Shown here in pieces: positions 30,229 through 38,587 of a DNA stretch of 40,700 bases; positions within the stretch are counted from its first letter, which is position 1, and each line of letters starts with the position of its first letter. Source of the DNA: Polyangiaceae bacterium (lineage in GTDB: Bacteria; Myxococcota_A; Polyangia; Polyangiales; Polyangiaceae). The stretch covers positions 1-40,700 of the forward strand of contig JADLEQ010000119.1 of the NCBI GenBank assembly GCA_020846005.1, written 5' to 3'. A program made the position numbers and the translations under genes. Under the pieces are notes generated by a model. The model saw only the letters and a list, made by a program, of their open reading frames with translations. It searched no databases and had not been told where the DNA came from.

Positions 30229-31383
30229 TTACTGATTTTGTCCGTTCACCGCCTTGGTTGCCATCAGGTTGCCATTGGCGGTCGTGCCTCGGTCGCCGAC
30301 GTGGCGATCGAGCGTGCGCACCGCGTCCCGGCGAACATCCGGGGAGAGGTGCGCGTAGCGCATCGTCATCTCGATCGAGGCGTGGCCGAGCAGCTCCTGC
30401 ACCGCCTTGATCGGCACCCCGCGCATCACGAGGTGCGACGCGAAGCTGTGCCGGAGCACGTGCCAGCCGACGAGCCGAAGCCCGGCGAGCTTGCACGCCC
30501 GCCAGAGCGGGTGCTTGCACTCGCCCTTGGTGAGCAGGCCACCGCCCGAGCCCGCGAAGACGAGCTCGCCGCGCAGATGCCGGTGCGCCTTCAGCGCCCG
30601 CAGGACGGTGTCGCCCAGGGGGATTTCCCTCGGCTTGCCGCTCTTCGGCGTCGTGACGACGCCGCGCGAGACCGCGCGCCGGACCATGAGGCGCCCGGCC
30701 ACCAGATCGACTTCCTCCCAGCGCAGGGCGAGAAGCTCACCCTGACGGAGCCCGCACTTGAGGCCCACGATGATCATGGGCCGCCAGTCCGGATCCGCTG
30801 CCGCGACGAGGCGCTCGGCCTCCTCGAAGTCGAGGAAGTCGAACTCGGGCTCGGGCGCCTTTAGCCACTTGACCTGTGGCACGACGCCGAGCTCGCCCCA
30901 CTCGACCGCCACGGCGAGCGTCCGCCGGAGCACGGTCAGGTGGTTGTTGACGGTCTTCGCCGCGAGCTTCTCCTCGAGCTTCTTCGCCTTGTACGCCTCG
31001 ATCTCCTTGACGCCGATCGCGTCGACCTTCGACCGGCCAAAGGCGGGGACGAGATGGAGACGAAGGATCGCCTCCTTGGTTGCGGCCTCGCTCGGCTTGT
31101 TGTTGGTCTGCACGTACGTCGCCTCGAACTGCTTGGCGAACGCCGCGAACGTCGGCGTCTCCTTCTTGTTCGTCACCTCCTTGTTCTCGTCCGTGCGGAC
31201 CCCGAGCAGCAGCTCGCGCCTGAGCTCGCGCTCGTAGCGCTCCGCTGCGCGACGGTTCTGCAGGGGCGCGACCTTGCGGATGCGCTCCCGTTTGCCGTCG
31301 GGGTGTTCCACGAACACGTCGATCATCCAGTACTCGGATGCCGGGCCGTTGCGGTCCCGGCGCTTGACTCGCCTCACGCTCAT
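30229..31383 (-). CDS. int: Tyrosine recombinase / integrase
   Basis: 384 residues. ATG at 31383 is preceded by GGAGGATCCG and overlaps the upstream stop as ATGA. An N-terminal arm-binding-type region (1-60, EYWMIDVFVEHPDGKRERIRK), a core-binding SAM-like domain (about 78-172, TFAAFAKQFEATYV) and the catalytic domain are all present. The catalytic set is complete: R213 (GLRQGELLAL), K247, H308 and R311 (HVLRHSFASH), H334 (LLGHAS), and the nucleophile Y343 (MRYAH). It should insert and excise the element at ssrA. Confidence 0.96.
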   Translation of the reverse strand: MSVRRVKRRDRNGPASEYWMIDVFVEHPDGKRERIRKVAPLQNRRAAERYERELRRELLLGVRTDENKEVTNKKETPTFAAFAKQFEATYVQTNNKPSEAATKEAILRLHLVPAFGRSKVDAIGVKEIEAYKAKKLEEKLAAKTVNNHLTVLRRTLAVAVEWGELGVVPQVKWLKAPEPEFDFLDFEEAERLVAAADPDWRPMIIVGLKCGLRQGELLALRWEEVDLVAGRLMVRRAVSRGVVTTPKSGKPREIPLGDTVLRALKAHRHLRGELVFAGSGGGLLTKGECKHPLWRACKLAGLRLVGWHVLRHSFASHLVMRGVPIKAVQELLGHASIEMTMRYAHLSPDVRRDAVRTLDRHVGDRGTTANGNLMATKAVNGQNQ

Positions 31384-31601
31384 CGGATCCTCCGTGAACG
31401 CGGGGCGTGTGCTTGGGTGCGGAGCCACTCTAGCACTGCGTCGCGCGAGATCCGGATGCTGCGACCGACGCGGCGGGCCCCAGGAATGTCACCCCTCGCG
31501 ATCGCGGCGTAGGCGGTCTTCCGCTCGACGCGCAGGAGCGCGGCCAGCTCGTCGACGGTCAGGACCGACGGCAACGCGGCGGGGTCTTCTGCTTCGATCA
31601 T
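31380..31601 (-). CDS. Excisionase-like MerR/HTH_17 DNA-binding protein
   Basis: 73 residues from ATG at 31601; the ribosome site is weak, and a GTG at 31709 in frame is a less likely start. The body is one winged helix-turn-helix of the excisionase type: LTVDELAALLRVERKTAYAA, then IPGARRVGRSIRISRDAVLEW. It overlaps int by ATGA, so the two are made together. It probably bends DNA for excision or controls int expression. The 181 bp upstream (31602-31782) show no gene. Confidence 0.88.
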   Translation of the reverse strand: MIEAEDPAALPSVLTVDELAALLRVERKTAYAAIARGDIPGARRVGRSIRISRDAVLEWLRTQAHAPRSRRIR

Positions 31602-31782
31602 GGGTTCGACTTGCGGGTCCAGGGAGCGCCGACGACCGGCGCGAGAAAGTGGAGGAGCGACGGCACCGCCGATGACGCTCGGGCGGCACGCTTCACTGGC
31701 CAGGTGCACGGACGGCTCAACCGACCCCGGCGCACCGCCACTCCTCCTGGACGGAGGCTCGGCTCGCGATCTTCCGTCAGCT

Positions 31783-32112
31783 CTACGTTTCGGCCCGTCG
31801 CGGGTAGCGCCTGCGACGTTGGCGCTCGAACTTCTTGACCGCCTTCGCCGAGTGCTGCGACGAGAGATCCCACATGCCGGGCGCGGTGCGGATGAACGTG
31901 TCGGAGAGCTCGAGCGTCTGTCTCACCTTCGCCTGCCAGTACTTGCGTCCTCTGGTCTTCGGGTGCGGCTCGATGAGCTCGTAGAGCTTCGAGAGCGGCG
32001 CCGGAGGGTGGCAGCGGATGAGCGCTTTCAGGACGATCGTGAACCAGGTGTCTTGCCTCTTCGCGTTCTTCCAGATGCCGCGCGCGGTCTTGGGCTTCTC
32101 GTTCGTGTGCAT
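31783..32112 (-). CDS. Small hypothetical protein, possible winged helix
   Basis: 109 residues from ATG at 32112, stop TAG. A GTG at 32163 in the same frame would add 17 residues. The N-terminus is Lys-rich. The middle (WFTIVLKALIRCHPPAPLSK and then KVRQTLELSDTFIRTAPGMW) has the rhythm of a winged helix like those in the HARE-HTH or Mrr N-terminal group, where the final strand reads F.R...G.W.L. The C-terminus is very basic (KKFERQRRRRYPRR). DNA binding is a reasonable guess, not a family call. Ordinary amino-acid use supports a real gene. Confidence 0.65.
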   Translation of the reverse strand: MHTNEKPKTARGIWKNAKRQDTWFTIVLKALIRCHPPAPLSKLYELIEPHPKTRGRKYWQAKVRQTLELSDTFIRTAPGMWDLSSQHSAKAVKKFERQRRRRYPRRAET

Positions 32113-32397
32113 AGGTTTGGAGCCGGGGTCGGCCCCGCCGTGCACGGCCCGTGTGCGAGCCACCGAGAGCTTCGGATCGCGAGCGTCACCTCCTTCCTTC
32201 TTGAGGCGCCCCGAGGGGGCGCGTCGCTCCGCGGCGCGCGAACGGCGCGCACGCATGAACCAATGCCGAAAACGGCTTGAAGGCGCCCCTCTGGCGGCGG
32301 CCCAAGGCCGCGCAATCACGCTCGATCCGCTCAGTGGCAGTGCCCCAGCCGCAGGGGCAGGCGGAAGGGCAGTCGCAAGGGCGGTTGTCGTGCGACG
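32113..32397 (-). promoter_or_regulatory. Gap with hairpin and strong Shine-Dalgarno sequence
   Basis: 285 bp without a convincing gene. On the minus strand, a 7-bp perfect stem with 3-nt loop (32206-32222, arms GCGCCCC and GGGGCGC) is followed by AAGGAGGTGA (32186-32195), a full match to the 16S tail. The nearest in-frame start, GTG at 32163, is 22 nt away, too far for normal use. Confidence 0.4.
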
Positions 32398-33249
32398 TCA
32401 CCGCGACACCTCGTGAGACGCCGGCACGAGTGCGGCAGCGTAGCGGACAGCCTGCCCTCGCGGCGTCTCGGCGATCTCCGTCGCCGTCGCGAAGATCTGA
32501 CCCAGGGCGCCCACCGCTCGGACGTGACCGAGCTCGGCGAGAAGCCACAGCGCGCCGCCGTCGCGGTCGACGATGGCGCCGGCAAGCGCGCGGACTCGGA
32601 CCTCGGACATCGCGAAGCACGCCGGCCGCCACGTGCCCGGCGCCGCGCCCCAGCACTTCTGGCCGCTGCGCCAGAGCTGCACGGTCTCCGCGACCTTCAT
32701 GGCGAACACCGACCTGCCCTCGGTGCCCGTGTCGACCTCAACGACAAGCACCAGCCGGCCAGCAGGCGTCGTCAGCTCGACCAGCGCGTCGGGAACGTAC
32801 GCGGGCGGCCGCGGCCCGGCCGCGCGCCGGAGATCCAGATCGGCATGGAAGGCGCCGACCGAGAGGCCGACGTTCCGGCGGGCGGCGAGCACGAGCTCGA
32901 CCCGCAGGTCGTTCAGTGCCCGGAGGTGGTCGTCGATGTGGCGCCCCACGCGGCTCCGGTGCAGCTCGTTTGGGTCCGCCCCCGCCGACTCGAGCAGCGC
33001 GGCGCCGGACGCCGTGAGCAAGTAGATGTTGGGCGCGGACTGCTCGCACACACGCACGTCGAGAAGGCGAAGTGCGACGAGCTTGCTCAGGCGGCGCGTC
33101 GCCACGCTTCGCTCGGTGAAGAACAACCTGCAGAGCTGGTCGGTGGTCGCCTGGCCCATCCGGGCGACGGCGTAGATGATCTCGCGGTCGCGCCTTGTCA
33201 CCTCGTAACGGCGCGCCCTCGGGCGCTCGGCCCGGCCACGGCGAGCCAT
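32398..33249 (-). CDS. Replication-relaxation-like protein
   Basis: 283 residues; ATG at 33249 overlaps the upstream stop as TGATG. A very basic N-terminus leads to a winged helix (about 15-80: VTRRDREIIYAVARMGQATT, QLCRLFF, RRLSKLV). A region with HIDDHLRALNDLRVELVLAA and AYVPDALVELTTPAGRLVLVVEVDTGTEG follows; the D and ExD pattern is like a nuclease-type beta core. This order matches the Replic_Relax group (PF13814) of plasmids and integrative elements. Those proteins are thought to help in replication or DNA opening; the biochemical role is poorly known. It is the last gene of the operon. Confidence 0.75.
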   Translation of the reverse strand: MARRGRAERPRARRYEVTRRDREIIYAVARMGQATTDQLCRLFFTERSVATRRLSKLVALRLLDVRVCEQSAPNIYLLTASGAALLESAGADPNELHRSRVGRHIDDHLRALNDLRVELVLAARRNVGLSVGAFHADLDLRRAAGPRPPAYVPDALVELTTPAGRLVLVVEVDTGTEGRSVFAMKVAETVQLWRSGQKCWGAAPGTWRPACFAMSEVRVRALAGAIVDRDGGALWLLAELGHVRAVGALGQIFATATEIAETPRGQAVRYAAALVPASHEVSR

Positions 33250-33578
33250 CACCGACCTCGCAGCAGCGGGTTCGTGACGCTCATCCCGCAGCTCGGGCAC
33301 TCGACGTGGCCGGCCCATGCCGAGCACACCGAGCACCGCCAAGCCCAGCCCAGCGTTCGCGCGCGGCAGTTGCTGCAGCTGAACGATCCGTACTGCTCGA
33401 CGTCGGTGTGGCACCACGGACATGTCGTTGCCGGCGCAAGCGCGCGGCGGGCGCGATGCAGACGCCGGACAAGAAGCACGACAGCCACGGCAAGCACGAC
33501 CAGGCCGACGACCCAGCCGACGGAGGCGTACAGGACGACGGCCGTCACGATCACGGCCAACCGAAACCAGCGCTTCAC
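33249..33578 (-). CDS. Membrane protein with double zinc ribbon
   Basis: 109 residues from GTG at 33578, overlapping the ATPase stop as GTGA. One long hydrophobic stretch (about 7-37, probably two helices or a hairpin) is followed by two or three CxxC pairs: CPWC and CSNC, CSVC and CPSC. These form treble-clef or zinc-ribbon knuckles on the cytosolic side. It is likely a small accessory protein of the operon machine. I recognise no named family. Confidence 0.75.
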   Translation of the reverse strand: MKRWFRLAVIVTAVVLYASVGWVVGLVVLAVAVVLLVRRLHRARRALAPATTCPWCHTDVEQYGSFSCSNCRARTLGWAWRCSVCSAWAGHVECPSCGMSVTNPLLRGR

Positions 33579-35239
33579 GGCACGTCTCCCTGTCGACCCC
33601 GCCCGCGGGCTCGACCGACCACATCCGGCGTCGGAGCGGCGCCGGCCCGACGTCGTCCAGACACCTCCTCGGAGCCGGCTTGCGCAGCGAACCGAGCGGC
33701 AGCCTCCTCCTCGATCCGGCGAACGCGGACCTCGAGCTCCGCGCGAGGCACGCCCGAGGTGCCGCGCTTCACGGCCTCCGCCACGGCGGGATCGATCGCC
33801 GACCACTCGGGCGGGTCGTGGTCGGGCGCGCGGATGACGCGCGCTGCGAAAGGTGCGCGCCGGTCGGCGACCAAGAAGGCCCGAGGCGGAAGGCGACCCA
33901 GCTCGGCGATCCTGAATCGCTGCTCCTCGCCCTCGCTCAGGAACGTGGCTTCGCGTCCGCGCGAGCCAGGCTCTCGCGGGCGCGGAACGCGGCCGGTCCG
34001 CGGCAACCATTCCGACGACGCAGCCGCGTCGCGCTCCGAGCTGCGCCCGATGACGCGCCACGCGACGTTGGTGTTGAGGATGTTCTGCAGCTCGCTCGGG
34101 AGCTGCGTTGCGCCTTGGTGCAGCAGCAGTAGGCCACCGGCACCGAACGATCGCCCGAGCGTAACGAGCCGCTCGAACTGCCCGAGCGTGACCGCGGTCA
34201 TGATCGTCTGCGGCTCGTCGACCACGATGAGCGTCGTGCTCCTCACCGCGCGCCGCGGATCGAACGCGGCATTCGCGAGCGCGGAGACGGCGAGGCTCCC
34301 CATCGCGCGCACGCCGGCGCGCGCGCCGAGGTCGGCCCCACCGAAGTCGATCGTGGTGATGGCGCCCGGCTCGAAGCACGCCGAGAAGTCGAACGGGCGC
34401 GGCCCGGAGAGAATGGCCTTCAGGCTCGGCACCCGCAGCAGCGAGTCGAGTCGGGCAATCAGGCCGTCGATCGACCCCTGCGGCTCTCGCTCGAACCGCG
34501 CCAGCGCCAGGCGCACCGAGGGAAGCGACGACTCGGCCGCCATCGCCGCCACGTTGCGCGCCGACGAGAGGACCCACGGCCAGGCGGCGGCATCGATCTT
34601 TTTCTCCACGGCCAGCGCGGCGAAGGCCGCGAGCGACGAGCGTTGGCGCGGTCCCGTCGTCGCGTCGGCGGAAACGTCGGTGAGCGTCTCGGCGAACAGG
34701 TCCGCCTGCGTCACGATCGACACGCCCGGCATCGGCACCAGCAGCGGAAACGACGGCAAGTACTGCCGGTCGAAGAACCGGAGCGTGTGCACGCGCGCGA
34801 GAAACGGGGCGCGCGCGCTGGGCGACAGGTGTCCCGCGATCGCCGCGATGGTGCGGAGCTGCTGGTCGCCCGTCTCGCCTTTGCCGTCGAGCAGCACCAG
34901 GGCGATGGGTGCGCCCTCGACGATCGCCGCCATCACGCGCGCCATAAGGGCTCCCGCAAAGCGGGATTTCCCGGCGCCGGTTCCCGCCGTCGCCCAGCCG
35001 GGCAGCGAGGCGATCTCGTCGACGGCCATCCTATAGGGCACGCCCGTCGCGCTCGTGCCGATGACCACGTGCGGCATGCGTTCGAGCTCGTCCATGCGCA
35101 CGCGAAAGCGGCGTTCATCGGCTTGAAGATCTCGTTGCAGCTCCGCGCGCGAGGCGACCTGACTCGCCTCCGCGAGGCGGCGCTCGCGAGGGCGGTCGTG
35201 CCCGGCCAGGCGGAGCACCCAGTCGGGCATGAACGTCAC
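33575..35239 (-). CDS. VirD4/TraD-like DNA-transfer ATPase
   Basis: 554 residues from GTG at 35239, overlapping the upstream stop as GTGA; ATG at 35230 is the alternative. Walker A is GTGAGKS (86-92) within LPGWATAGTGAGKSRFAGAL, Walker B is LIVVDE (337-342), and LLLHQGATQL (about 371-380) fits the sensor motif seen in coupling proteins and FtsK/HerA ATPases. The N-terminal part lacks the two membrane helices usual for TraD, but small membrane proteins are encoded on both sides and could supply the anchor. The C-terminus is charged and basic. It probably moves DNA, or docks DNA to a channel. Confidence 0.82.
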   Translation of the reverse strand: MTFMPDWVLRLAGHDRPRERRLAEASQVASRAELQRDLQADERRFRVRMDELERMPHVVIGTSATGVPYRMAVDEIASLPGWATAGTGAGKSRFAGALMARVMAAIVEGAPIALVLLDGKGETGDQQLRTIAAIAGHLSPSARAPFLARVHTLRFFDRQYLPSFPLLVPMPGVSIVTQADLFAETLTDVSADATTGPRQRSSLAAFAALAVEKKIDAAAWPWVLSSARNVAAMAAESSLPSVRLALARFEREPQGSIDGLIARLDSLLRVPSLKAILSGPRPFDFSACFEPGAITTIDFGGADLGARAGVRAMGSLAVSALANAAFDPRRAVRSTTLIVVDEPQTIMTAVTLGQFERLVTLGRSFGAGGLLLLHQGATQLPSELQNILNTNVAWRVIGRSSERDAAASSEWLPRTGRVPRPREPGSRGREATFLSEGEEQRFRIAELGRLPPRAFLVADRRAPFAARVIRAPDHDPPEWSAIDPAVAEAVKRGTSGVPRAELEVRVRRIEEEAAARFAAQAGSEEVSGRRRAGAAPTPDVVGRARGRGRQGDVP

Positions 35240-35634
35240 GACTCCGGTTCCTCGGGCTGCGCCGCGAGCCGGGGACGCTCCCGCGTCCGTGCGCGGTCGA
35301 GAGCATCGGCCTCGCGACGGGCATGTTCTCGGCCGCGCAGCCGGCGCCGCAGAAGGAAGATGGCCAGCGCGACGTGCCCCAGCACGAACGGGACCACGCT
35401 CCATCCGGAGATCGTGGTCCCGCCCGTGGGGGTGCTGTTCATCGACGCGCAGGCGCGCATGAGCATGGCCGTGACCATCGGCAGCACGACCAGCCCCAGC
35501 AGAAGAACCGCCGCCGACATGCGCAAGAGGCGGTCACGCGCACCGCGCCAGCCGACGATCCACGAGAGCCCGGCGAGCGCCAGGCCGAGTACGGCGACAC
35601 TTCCGAAGAGCTGACCGATCTGGGCCATGGCCAT
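35236..35634 (-). CDS. Small three-helix membrane protein
   Basis: 132 residues from ATG at 35634 (second ATG at 35628 possible), 20 bp after the previous gene. Three hydrophobic helices are visible: IGQLFGSVAVLGLALAGLSW, AAVLLLGLVVLPMVTAM and VVPFVLGHVALAIFLL. A charged C-terminal tail of 35 residues (RRRLRGREHARREADALDRA) should be cytosolic. Its size and helices recall pilin-like or channel subunits of transfer systems, but there is no diagnostic motif. Confidence 0.72.
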   Translation of the reverse strand: MAMAQIGQLFGSVAVLGLALAGLSWIVGWRGARDRLLRMSAAVLLLGLVVLPMVTAMLMRACASMNSTPTGGTTISGWSVVPFVLGHVALAIFLLRRRLRGREHARREADALDRARTRERPRLAAQPEEPES

Positions 35635-35654
35635 CTCGCTGTGCAACGGGTCGA

Positions 35655-36746
35655 TCAGTCGGTCGTCATCACCGGGTTGCGCGTCGAGAGCGTTTCGCGC
35701 TCCGCGCGCCTGAGGGCCGCCGCGGCGACCATCACGAGCTCGACCATCGCGGCCTTCTGCTCGGCCTGATCCATCGGCGTGTTCGCGCTCCTTCGTGCGT
35801 TCGCCGCGTCCTGCTCGGCGGCGCGAGCGACGGCGAGGGCCTGAGCCTTCTCCTGTGCCTCTACTGCGGCGCGGTTGATGGTGTCCGTGCCGTGGACCGT
35901 CACGCGCTCGTCGCTGCGGCGACGAACCAGGTGGAATCGCACGCCCTCCGGCGTGACCTCGGCCACCACGAACTGGCTGCCGCGACGGATGGGCCACGTC
36001 GGGTTCGAGACGACCTCGTCCGCCAGCGCGGCGGTGTCGGACCACGACGGGCGCACCACGATGTGCAGTCCAACCGTGCGCTGCCCGTCGCTCGTCGCCT
36101 CGAAGACGTTCGTCACCGGCTCGACGCCCGCGGCGATCTTGCTGAGGTTCGCCCGCGTGTGCTCGGCGAACCAGGCGCGGATGGCGGGCTCGGCGAGCGC
36201 GTGCGCGGGGTCGGCGCCGGTCCCGAAGATGCCCGCAGACGCGTTCCGCTCCGAGACGGCCGCGATCCGATCGAAGAAGGCGAACGCGGCCTCGCGCGCG
36301 ACACCATCGCGGGGCTCGAGGGCGAGCCTGACCGCCCAGAGCCGCCCCGACGGCAGCTTCAGCATCATGTAGGCGAGCACCGCGCGGTTGAAGTTCTCGA
36401 CCGCGTGCAGCGCGCTGGCGACGGCGCTCGCCCGGTCGAGGTTCAGCACCACGGGCGCCGTCGCGTCGATGTCGCCCGACACGAGCGCGTCCTCGATCCG
36501 ACCCTCGATGGCGCGCGCGATGATGCCGCGGCCCTCCGCCTCCTCCTGCGTCGCCAGTGCGCGACCCGGGGCGGGATCGATGTAGTACGGAATGACCTGC
36601 GCGCCGCTCGATTCGAGATTGAAGTCGACGAACGCGCGCATGTTCTCGCGCGCGCCGCGGTGCGCACCGCCATTCAGTACCGTGATCACCTTCTTCGGCT
36701 TCGGCGGCGGGCCGACGATGTTGTTCTGGACGTTGTAGTTCGACAT
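35655..36746 (-). CDS. Operon protein with ParA-like start lacking a P-loop
   Basis: 363 residues; ATG at 36746 has GGAG upstream. After an Asn-rich start (MSNYNVQNNIVGPPPKPKK) comes VITVLNGGAHRGARENMRAF and, 20 residues on, QVIPYYIDP. The pattern strand, loop, helix, strand, DP resembles ParA/MinD ATPases, but the loop has no GKT/S, so nucleotide binding is not expected. The middle is a mixed alpha/beta domain. The C-terminus (about 290-345) is an Ala/Glu/Arg-rich helix, probably a coiled coil. I do not recognise a family. Position between two membrane proteins suggests a structural role in the same complex. Confidence 0.72.
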   Translation of the reverse strand: MSNYNVQNNIVGPPPKPKKVITVLNGGAHRGARENMRAFVDFNLESSGAQVIPYYIDPAPGRALATQEEAEGRGIIARAIEGRIEDALVSGDIDATAPVVLNLDRASAVASALHAVENFNRAVLAYMMLKLPSGRLWAVRLALEPRDGVAREAAFAFFDRIAAVSERNASAGIFGTGADPAHALAEPAIRAWFAEHTRANLSKIAAGVEPVTNVFEATSDGQRTVGLHIVVRPSWSDTAALADEVVSNPTWPIRRGSQFVVAEVTPEGVRFHLVRRRSDERVTVHGTDTINRAAVEAQEKAQALAVARAAEQDAANARRSANTPMDQAEQKAAMVELVMVAAAALRRAERETLSTRNPVMTTD

Positions 36747-36843
36747 GGTCTTGTTCTCCGGCTTGTTGTTCTTGTTGGTGGGGTTGGTGTTGAACGTCTT
36801 GCCCTGGTAGTCGCCGTCGCTCGCCTTGCACGCGGCGTGATCT

Positions 36844-37689
36844 TCAGCGTGGCGCCTTCGCGGTCTCGAGCTTGTGCTCGGTGCGATACAGGGCACGGCG
36901 GCGGGCGGCTTCGGCGTCCCACTCGGCGGCTGCACGCGCGATCCGATCCACGGTGGTCTGCGCCTTCAGCTGGTCTCGCTCTGCCTTTCGAAGCCGGCGG
37001 CGCAGCGAGCGCACGAGACGCGATGCCGCACGGGAAGGTGCGCGATGTCGGATGAGCCACTCGGTACACCACGCGGGCCCGAGCGACATGACGACCATGA
37101 TCGCGGCGTTGCCCAGCGCTTCGACCTGCGACGTATCCTCGTCGGCGGCGCCGTACAGGCGCACGACGGTGATGGCGCCGATGAAGATCGCGTACGCCAC
37201 GTACAACACGAGGCTCCAGACGGAGCGCTTGACGACGTTGACGGTGTTCGAGATGCCGTCGCTCGGTCGGAGCGGCGACCCTGACTTCGGGAGATTCCGA
37301 TGCGCGACGGCCGCGGTGCTGCCGATGATGGCGACGCTCAGCATGAGGCTCACCGGGACACGCGCGGTGGGCGATTGCACGAGCGTGCTCGCGATCTGCA
37401 TCGCGCCGAACCACTCGAACAGAACCATCAGGCCGATGCCGATGTTGTAGAAGAGGGGCGCCGTGTGGTCGTCGCGCGTGTCCTCGGCGCGCGTGAGATC
37501 CTCGTTGGCCTCGTCGATGCGGTGACGCTCCGCGAGGGTCGCGACCGCGCGCCCGTACTCGGGGTTCCGAGCGGCGTCAGGCTCAGGTCGCGGGCCGAGC
37601 TCGCCGATGATCCGATCTTCTGCGGAATCCAGGCCCGCGCGTGCATCGCGACGCGCGCCTGAAGTAACGGTCCAATGTTTGAAGATCAT
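36844..37689 (-). CDS. Four-helix membrane protein with C-terminal coiled coil
   Basis: 281 residues; ATG at 37689 overlaps the stop of the lipoprotein gene (ATGA). An N-terminal polar domain of about 75 residues contains acidic and basic heptads. Four hydrophobic helices follow: FYNIGIGLMVLFEWFGAM, VPVSLMLSVAIIGSTAAVAH, SVWSLVLYVAYAIFIGAITV and AIMVVMSLGPAWCTEWLI. The last 60 residues form a charged coiled coil (RRRLRKAERDQLKAQ). It is a plausible inner-membrane scaffold for the operon. No family is recognised. A 97-bp gap follows, the largest inside the operon. Confidence 0.75.
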   Translation of the reverse strand: MIFKHWTVTSGARRDARAGLDSAEDRIIGELGPRPEPDAARNPEYGRAVATLAERHRIDEANEDLTRAEDTRDDHTAPLFYNIGIGLMVLFEWFGAMQIASTLVQSPTARVPVSLMLSVAIIGSTAAVAHRNLPKSGSPLRPSDGISNTVNVVKRSVWSLVLYVAYAIFIGAITVVRLYGAADEDTSQVEALGNAAIMVVMSLGPAWCTEWLIRHRAPSRAASRLVRSLRRRLRKAERDQLKAQTTVDRIARAAAEWDAEAARRRALYRTEHKLETAKAPR

Positions 37690-38513
37690 CGCGCTGCCTC
37701 CTTCGGCGCGTCAGCGCCGTCCTGGTCTTGAAGGTCTGCGGGACCCGACACGATGCGCACGGTTGCGGCACCAGATCCGCGCAGCGCGGCCGTCCAGAGC
37801 TTCCGCACCCTGATGTCCCGGTCGATGGACACGATGCACCCGCGACCCGGAACGCTCGTGCTGGTCACGTACGAGAACGTGACGTCGACGCCGGTGAGTA
37901 GTCCCGGCGTGAGCAGGCTCAGCCGGCGCAGCAGCGCGGCGAACTGCGCGTCGCCCGGGACGCGACCACACTCGAAGTCGCCCAGCGACGACACCTCTCT
38001 CGCGTCGGTGAGCACGATGAGCTTGCGCGGCAAGCTCCCCGCGTCGGCGAGCGCGATCTTCGTGACGCTCTCCGCGATGGGGCTGCGCCGTACGCTCGGC
38101 GCCTCGAAAGCGGTCGCGGCCCCGGAGAGCAGCACGTCGCGCGCCGACGCGGCGATCTTCGCGGTCTGGGCGCGCCGTGAGCGCTCCGAGCCCCGCTTCA
38201 CCGCGGGGATGGTCTGCTCAGCGACGGCCACCGTCTTGTCGACCGTCGAGCCCATCATCCAGATGCGAACGTGCGAGCCGGGCCGATCGACGACAAAGGC
38301 CAGTACGCGTTCGAGAGATTCCAAGAGCGACTCGCGCGTGCAGGTAGAGCCCGAGCTGCGATCGCAGACGATCTCGATGAACACGGCCGCCTTCACCGGC
38401 TCGTCGCAGATGCCCAACACCTTGCAGGTTTGGTCGACGCCGTCGCAGCCCGTCGTGAAGAGCGCGACGAGCAGCATCGCGATCAGCACGGCGCTCAATT
38501 TCACGTTGCTCAC
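37686..38513 (-). CDS. VWA-like lipoprotein, first gene of the transfer-like operon
   Basis: 275 residues from GTG at 38513 (TTG at 38519 possible; neither has a strong ribosome site). The signal ends in LFTTGC, a good lipobox, followed by a small Cys cluster (CDGVDQTCKVLGIC). The rest looks like a VWA or similar Rossmann domain: AVFIEIVCDRSSGST, where the usual DxSxS is degenerate, VRIWMMG, and KLIVLTDAREVSS. It probably sits in the outer or inner membrane facing the periplasm. It begins the seven-gene minus-strand operon; the 74-bp upstream gap holds a direct repeat. Confidence 0.75.
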   Translation of the reverse strand: MSNVKLSAVLIAMLLVALFTTGCDGVDQTCKVLGICDEPVKAAVFIEIVCDRSSGSTCTRESLLESLERVLAFVVDRPGSHVRIWMMGSTVDKTVAVAEQTIPAVKRGSERSRRAQTAKIAASARDVLLSGAATAFEAPSVRRSPIAESVTKIALADAGSLPRKLIVLTDAREVSSLGDFECGRVPGDAQFAALLRRLSLLTPGLLTGVDVTFSYVTSTSVPGRGCIVSIDRDIRVRKLWTAALRGSGAATVRIVSGPADLQDQDGADAPKEAAR

Positions 38514-38558
38514 CAGCAACGTTCTACGCCCGCGGACCGGGGCATAAGCGTTGGCTAA

Positions 38559-38575
38559 AACGTCGGAAACGTCGG
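38559..38575 (-). promoter_or_regulatory. Direct repeat AACGTCGG x2, candidate operator
   Basis: Two identical 8-mers at 38559-38566 and 38568-38575, repeating every 9 bp, in the only gap (38514-38587) between the regulator gene and the seven-gene operon. Near-helical-turn direct repeats are the usual binding pattern of OmpR-type winged helices, and the neighbouring gene encodes one. The link is an inference. Confidence 0.45.
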
Positions 38576-38587
38576 CTGGTGTCGCGG

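Noticed and set aside
32186-32656. 156-codon minus-strand frame in the gap after the replication-relaxation-like gene
   Set aside because: It is Arg/Cys-rich, out of frame with the neighbouring gene that it overlaps, and has no recognisable pattern.
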